Source: Trachythela sp. YZ-2020
Taxonomy: Eukaryota > Cnidaria > Anthozoa > Malacalcyonacea > Clavulariidae
Direction of reading: 5' to 3'
Length of the DNA stretch: 64,000 nucleotides
Assembly: GCA_016169945.1 (NCBI GenBank)
Contig: JADLSH010000057.1
Location: 1 to 64,000 of the forward strand
The notes beneath the pieces are model-generated. The model did no database searches, was not told where the DNA came from, and saw nothing but the letters and a program-made list of their open reading frames with translations. The translations under genes were made by a program, and so were the position numbers. Positions within the stretch are counted from its first letter, which is position 1, and the number at the start of each line of letters is the position of its first letter. Positions 62,154 through 64,000 of this stretch are shown here, piece after piece.

Positions 62154-62972
62154 CTTGAAACTCTTTCATTAGATATCAATAGACTTTATAAACAATTTCT
62201 TTGTTATTTCTAGTTTTGTAGGCCATGTTAACTGGGTATTTTCGGTTCCTGTTTAAGTTGCGAGTTTAAACTCTTTCATAAAGTGCAAAGGTACATTTGA
62301 AACGAGGCAATTTTTCTCCAAAATATCATTGTACTTGCCCTGAAAACTATTTTTAATATAGTCCTATAAATGATTCTAGAACATTTAAAAACTATATCAG
62401 TTGCAAATGTAATACTGCTTGTGATGTTGTCGTAGTCTTGTCATCGAAAACATTCGGGGTTTTTTAACTAATCTATTTTAATCTTTCTTATTCGTAATTA
62501 GTTTTAACAATGTATATTCTAGTTTCAATATTAAAATATCATGTAGAATTTTGACTTTTTGATTATTTGATCGTGCTATTGTGTTTATAGACATTCAGGC
62601 AAAAAATTTATATCAGTTTAAATTATTCGCAGTGGTTTCGCGTCTGTATATAAGAACGTTAAACGAGACAATATACTATTAACAGTCATTACGTAAGAAT
62701 TCCATGGAAATTCTGAAGCATTAGGCAGGATGTCAAATCCAAAGCTATGGGAGTTAATTTAACATTTTTTTCTTTTGAAATTGTCTCGACGGGATTCACA
62801 CTAACATAGACAAGTACGATATTGATGAAAACAACATTTGAATAAGATACAGTCCAATGCATTTATAATCAACGAGGAAATAAAAAACACAATATTCTCT
62901 CCGTCTGGGTACATTGTGTTCTTTTTCAAATACAGAAATTGGAAATTGATTTATGTGTGATAGGAATCAACT
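62154..62972. other. Spacer between cysteine-rich genes 2 and 3
   Basis: Left part: a duplicate of the gene 1 3' flank, including the empty MITE site near 62,480. Right part: a duplicate of the gene 2 5' flank (AGGATGTCAAATCCAAA near 62,731, GTCTCGACGGGATTC near 62,783, then the conserved 5' block). No coding sequence was seen. Confidence 0.65.
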
Positions 62973-63444
62973 ATGAATAAAGGACTGATTGAAGTGGTTT
63001 TTTTCGCATCAGTAATAATATTCGTTGAGTCTCAGCAAAGTCAAAATTGCTCGGCGTCGGAAGACTGTGAAATTCGCGAGTGTTGTTATCAGGGCAATTG
63101 TACAACTGATATTGTAACATGTGTGTTGGAAGATAACTTAAGTCAATGCTACACTGATTGGGGCTGTACGGATGGCTGTTGTATCGATAACACATGTAAA
63201 CCGAAGTCGAGCTACGAGTGTATTAACAAGAAATCGTGTACTGAAAACTGGGAATGCGACAGCAGTTGTTGTAAAGACAACAAATGTCAGGAGACGAATG
63301 CGCCTTGTGTTGCATTTCCTCCTTTCAAAATTCCAACTTTCAAAATAAAAGATATTTGGAACAAATGCTCTTCCAATAACGATTGCTTTTCATCCACGGA
63401 GAGCAGTTGCTGTGTGGATGGACTTTGTCGTGCCTGTACCGATA
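62973..63444 (+). CDS. Cysteine-rich membrane protein, paralogue 3; first exon only
   Basis: Exon 62,973-63,444 ends in phase 1 at a GTAAAT donor, exactly as in paralogue 2. It encodes 157 residues: signal peptide (about 1-21) and four cysteine modules with the same spacing (module 2 CYTDWGCTDGCC is nearly identical to its relatives, while module 1 is the most diverged). The membrane/PPxY exon is not found before 64,000; sequence at the window end still matches the intron of paralogue 2, so it should follow shortly after. Reading through the donor gives a 193-aa product without a membrane tail. Confidence 0.8.
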
Positions 63445-63736
63445 GTAAATATATTTCAATTTTATCTGTTTTCATATCATTATCAAAGGTGTCGATGGCG
63501 CGGTGGTTGGCGCTCCGTCACTACGATTGCGCTGCCTTCGAATCCTGCAACTGATGCAATTTATTTCAGTCGCGTTTGAGACGAGTGATCCAGTTTGACT
63601 CAACCAAGCACCGCATGCAGGTTTTCATGAGCAACCTGTAGCCATACTAAACCAGTTTAAACTATCTTTATACTATCATATTAATTTGTTCAATATATTA
63701 GGAACGAACTTAGCCTCATTTTTATAATAGACTTTT

Positions 63737-63903
63737 GTGTTTTTAATGACCAAAAACAAGGCTTGTTAAACATGTAAGTATGTTAAACTGCTAGCTGTTT
63801 AGATCGCAAATTTGTAGTCATTTAACCTGATGATGGAGTAAACTCCGAAACGTCGCTATATATTAGATATATGTTAAGCCTTGTTCTTGGTCATTAAGAT
63901 CAC
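63737..63903. mobile_element. Inverted-repeat element carrying a hammerhead-like motif
   Basis: Left arm GTGTTTTTAATGACCAAAAA and AACAAGGCTTGTTAAACAT; right arm TATGTTAAGCCTTGTT, CTTGGTCATTAAGATCAC. The element is absent from the matching intron of paralogue 2. No target-site duplication was resolved. Confidence 0.65.
63827..63854 (+). ncRNA. Hammerhead-ribozyme-like core
   Basis: CUGAUGA, then a hairpin GGAG-UAAA-CUCC, then GAAACGUC, in the same order as at 43,558-43,585. One extra U separates the first box from stem II, and the flanks pair only partly as stem I. It is therefore probably a decayed or weak copy. Confidence 0.4.
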
Positions 63904-64000
63904 AAACGTTTATCCTAATTTGGTTAAGTTTCCTACAGCTCATTTTGGTGCAGTGTAGTTTGCCTCAGATTTGCTCAGTTTGATAACTCGGTATTGATTT

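Noticed and set aside
61849..62169. Alternative-frame ORFs over the tail exon of cysteine-rich gene 2
   Set aside because: They are shadows of the real frame, which is fixed by the paralogue alignment and the phase-1 junction.

Overview
The window looks like animal nuclear DNA. It has spliced genes with GT-AG introns, metazoan-type LSM14 and ATP9 (class-2 P4-ATPase) orthologues, tRNA-derived SINEs, and several MITE families with clear target-site duplications. The low GC, very animal-like ATP9 exons, tandem small-cysteine-rich genes and MITE/SINE content suggest an early-branching metazoan, most likely a cnidarian. That placement is inference; no species marker was seen.

Layout. (1) Positions 1 to about 35,700 are one uninterrupted satellite array with a ~117-bp monomer. 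The monomer is built from two different foldback modules, each preceded by the box GGGGTTAGCC, and variant monomers recur in a higher-order pattern. The edge decays over about 250 bp. (2) 36,893-40,805 (minus) is a complete seven-exon LSM14 gene (450 aa; Lsm, FDF, FFD, TFG and RGG regions). (3) 42,078-55,794 (minus) holds nineteen coding exons (654 aa plus stop) for the C-terminal two thirds of an ATP9A/B-type P4-ATPase. The exons for the first four membrane helices and the phosphorylated Asp lie outside the window. Its introns carry SINEs, several MITEs and two minisatellites. (4) Inside one ~5-kb ATP9 intron, on the opposite strand, is an intronless 747-aa ORF (48,403-50,646): signal peptide, LRR ectodomain with cysteine caps, a membrane segment, then an IRE1-type kinase and KEN ribonuclease domain. 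A six-copy 69-bp repeat with an 18-bp palindrome lies upstream of it. This is the most novel-looking system here. (5) 56,864 to the window end (plus) holds three tandem paralogues for Shisa-like membrane proteins: signal peptide, four C-x5-C-x(3-7)-CC-x4-C knottin-like modules, a membrane helix and a PPxY-rich tail. The first copy is disturbed in its fourth module; the third runs off the window. They may also lie inside a large ATP9 intron, because ATP9 must continue to the right.

How the parts relate. LSM14 (mRNA decapping and P-bodies) and ATP9 (endosomal/Golgi flippase) are conserved housekeeping genes in the same orientation. The LRR-IRE1 gene and the cysteine-rich cluster are accessory genes in opposite orientation within or beside ATP9. 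The duplicated flanks of the cysteine-rich genes serve as a natural control: one paralogous flank preserves the empty site of a MITE and shows a 3-bp TSD. Two hammerhead-ribozyme-like cores were also seen (43,558-43,585 and 63,827-63,854).
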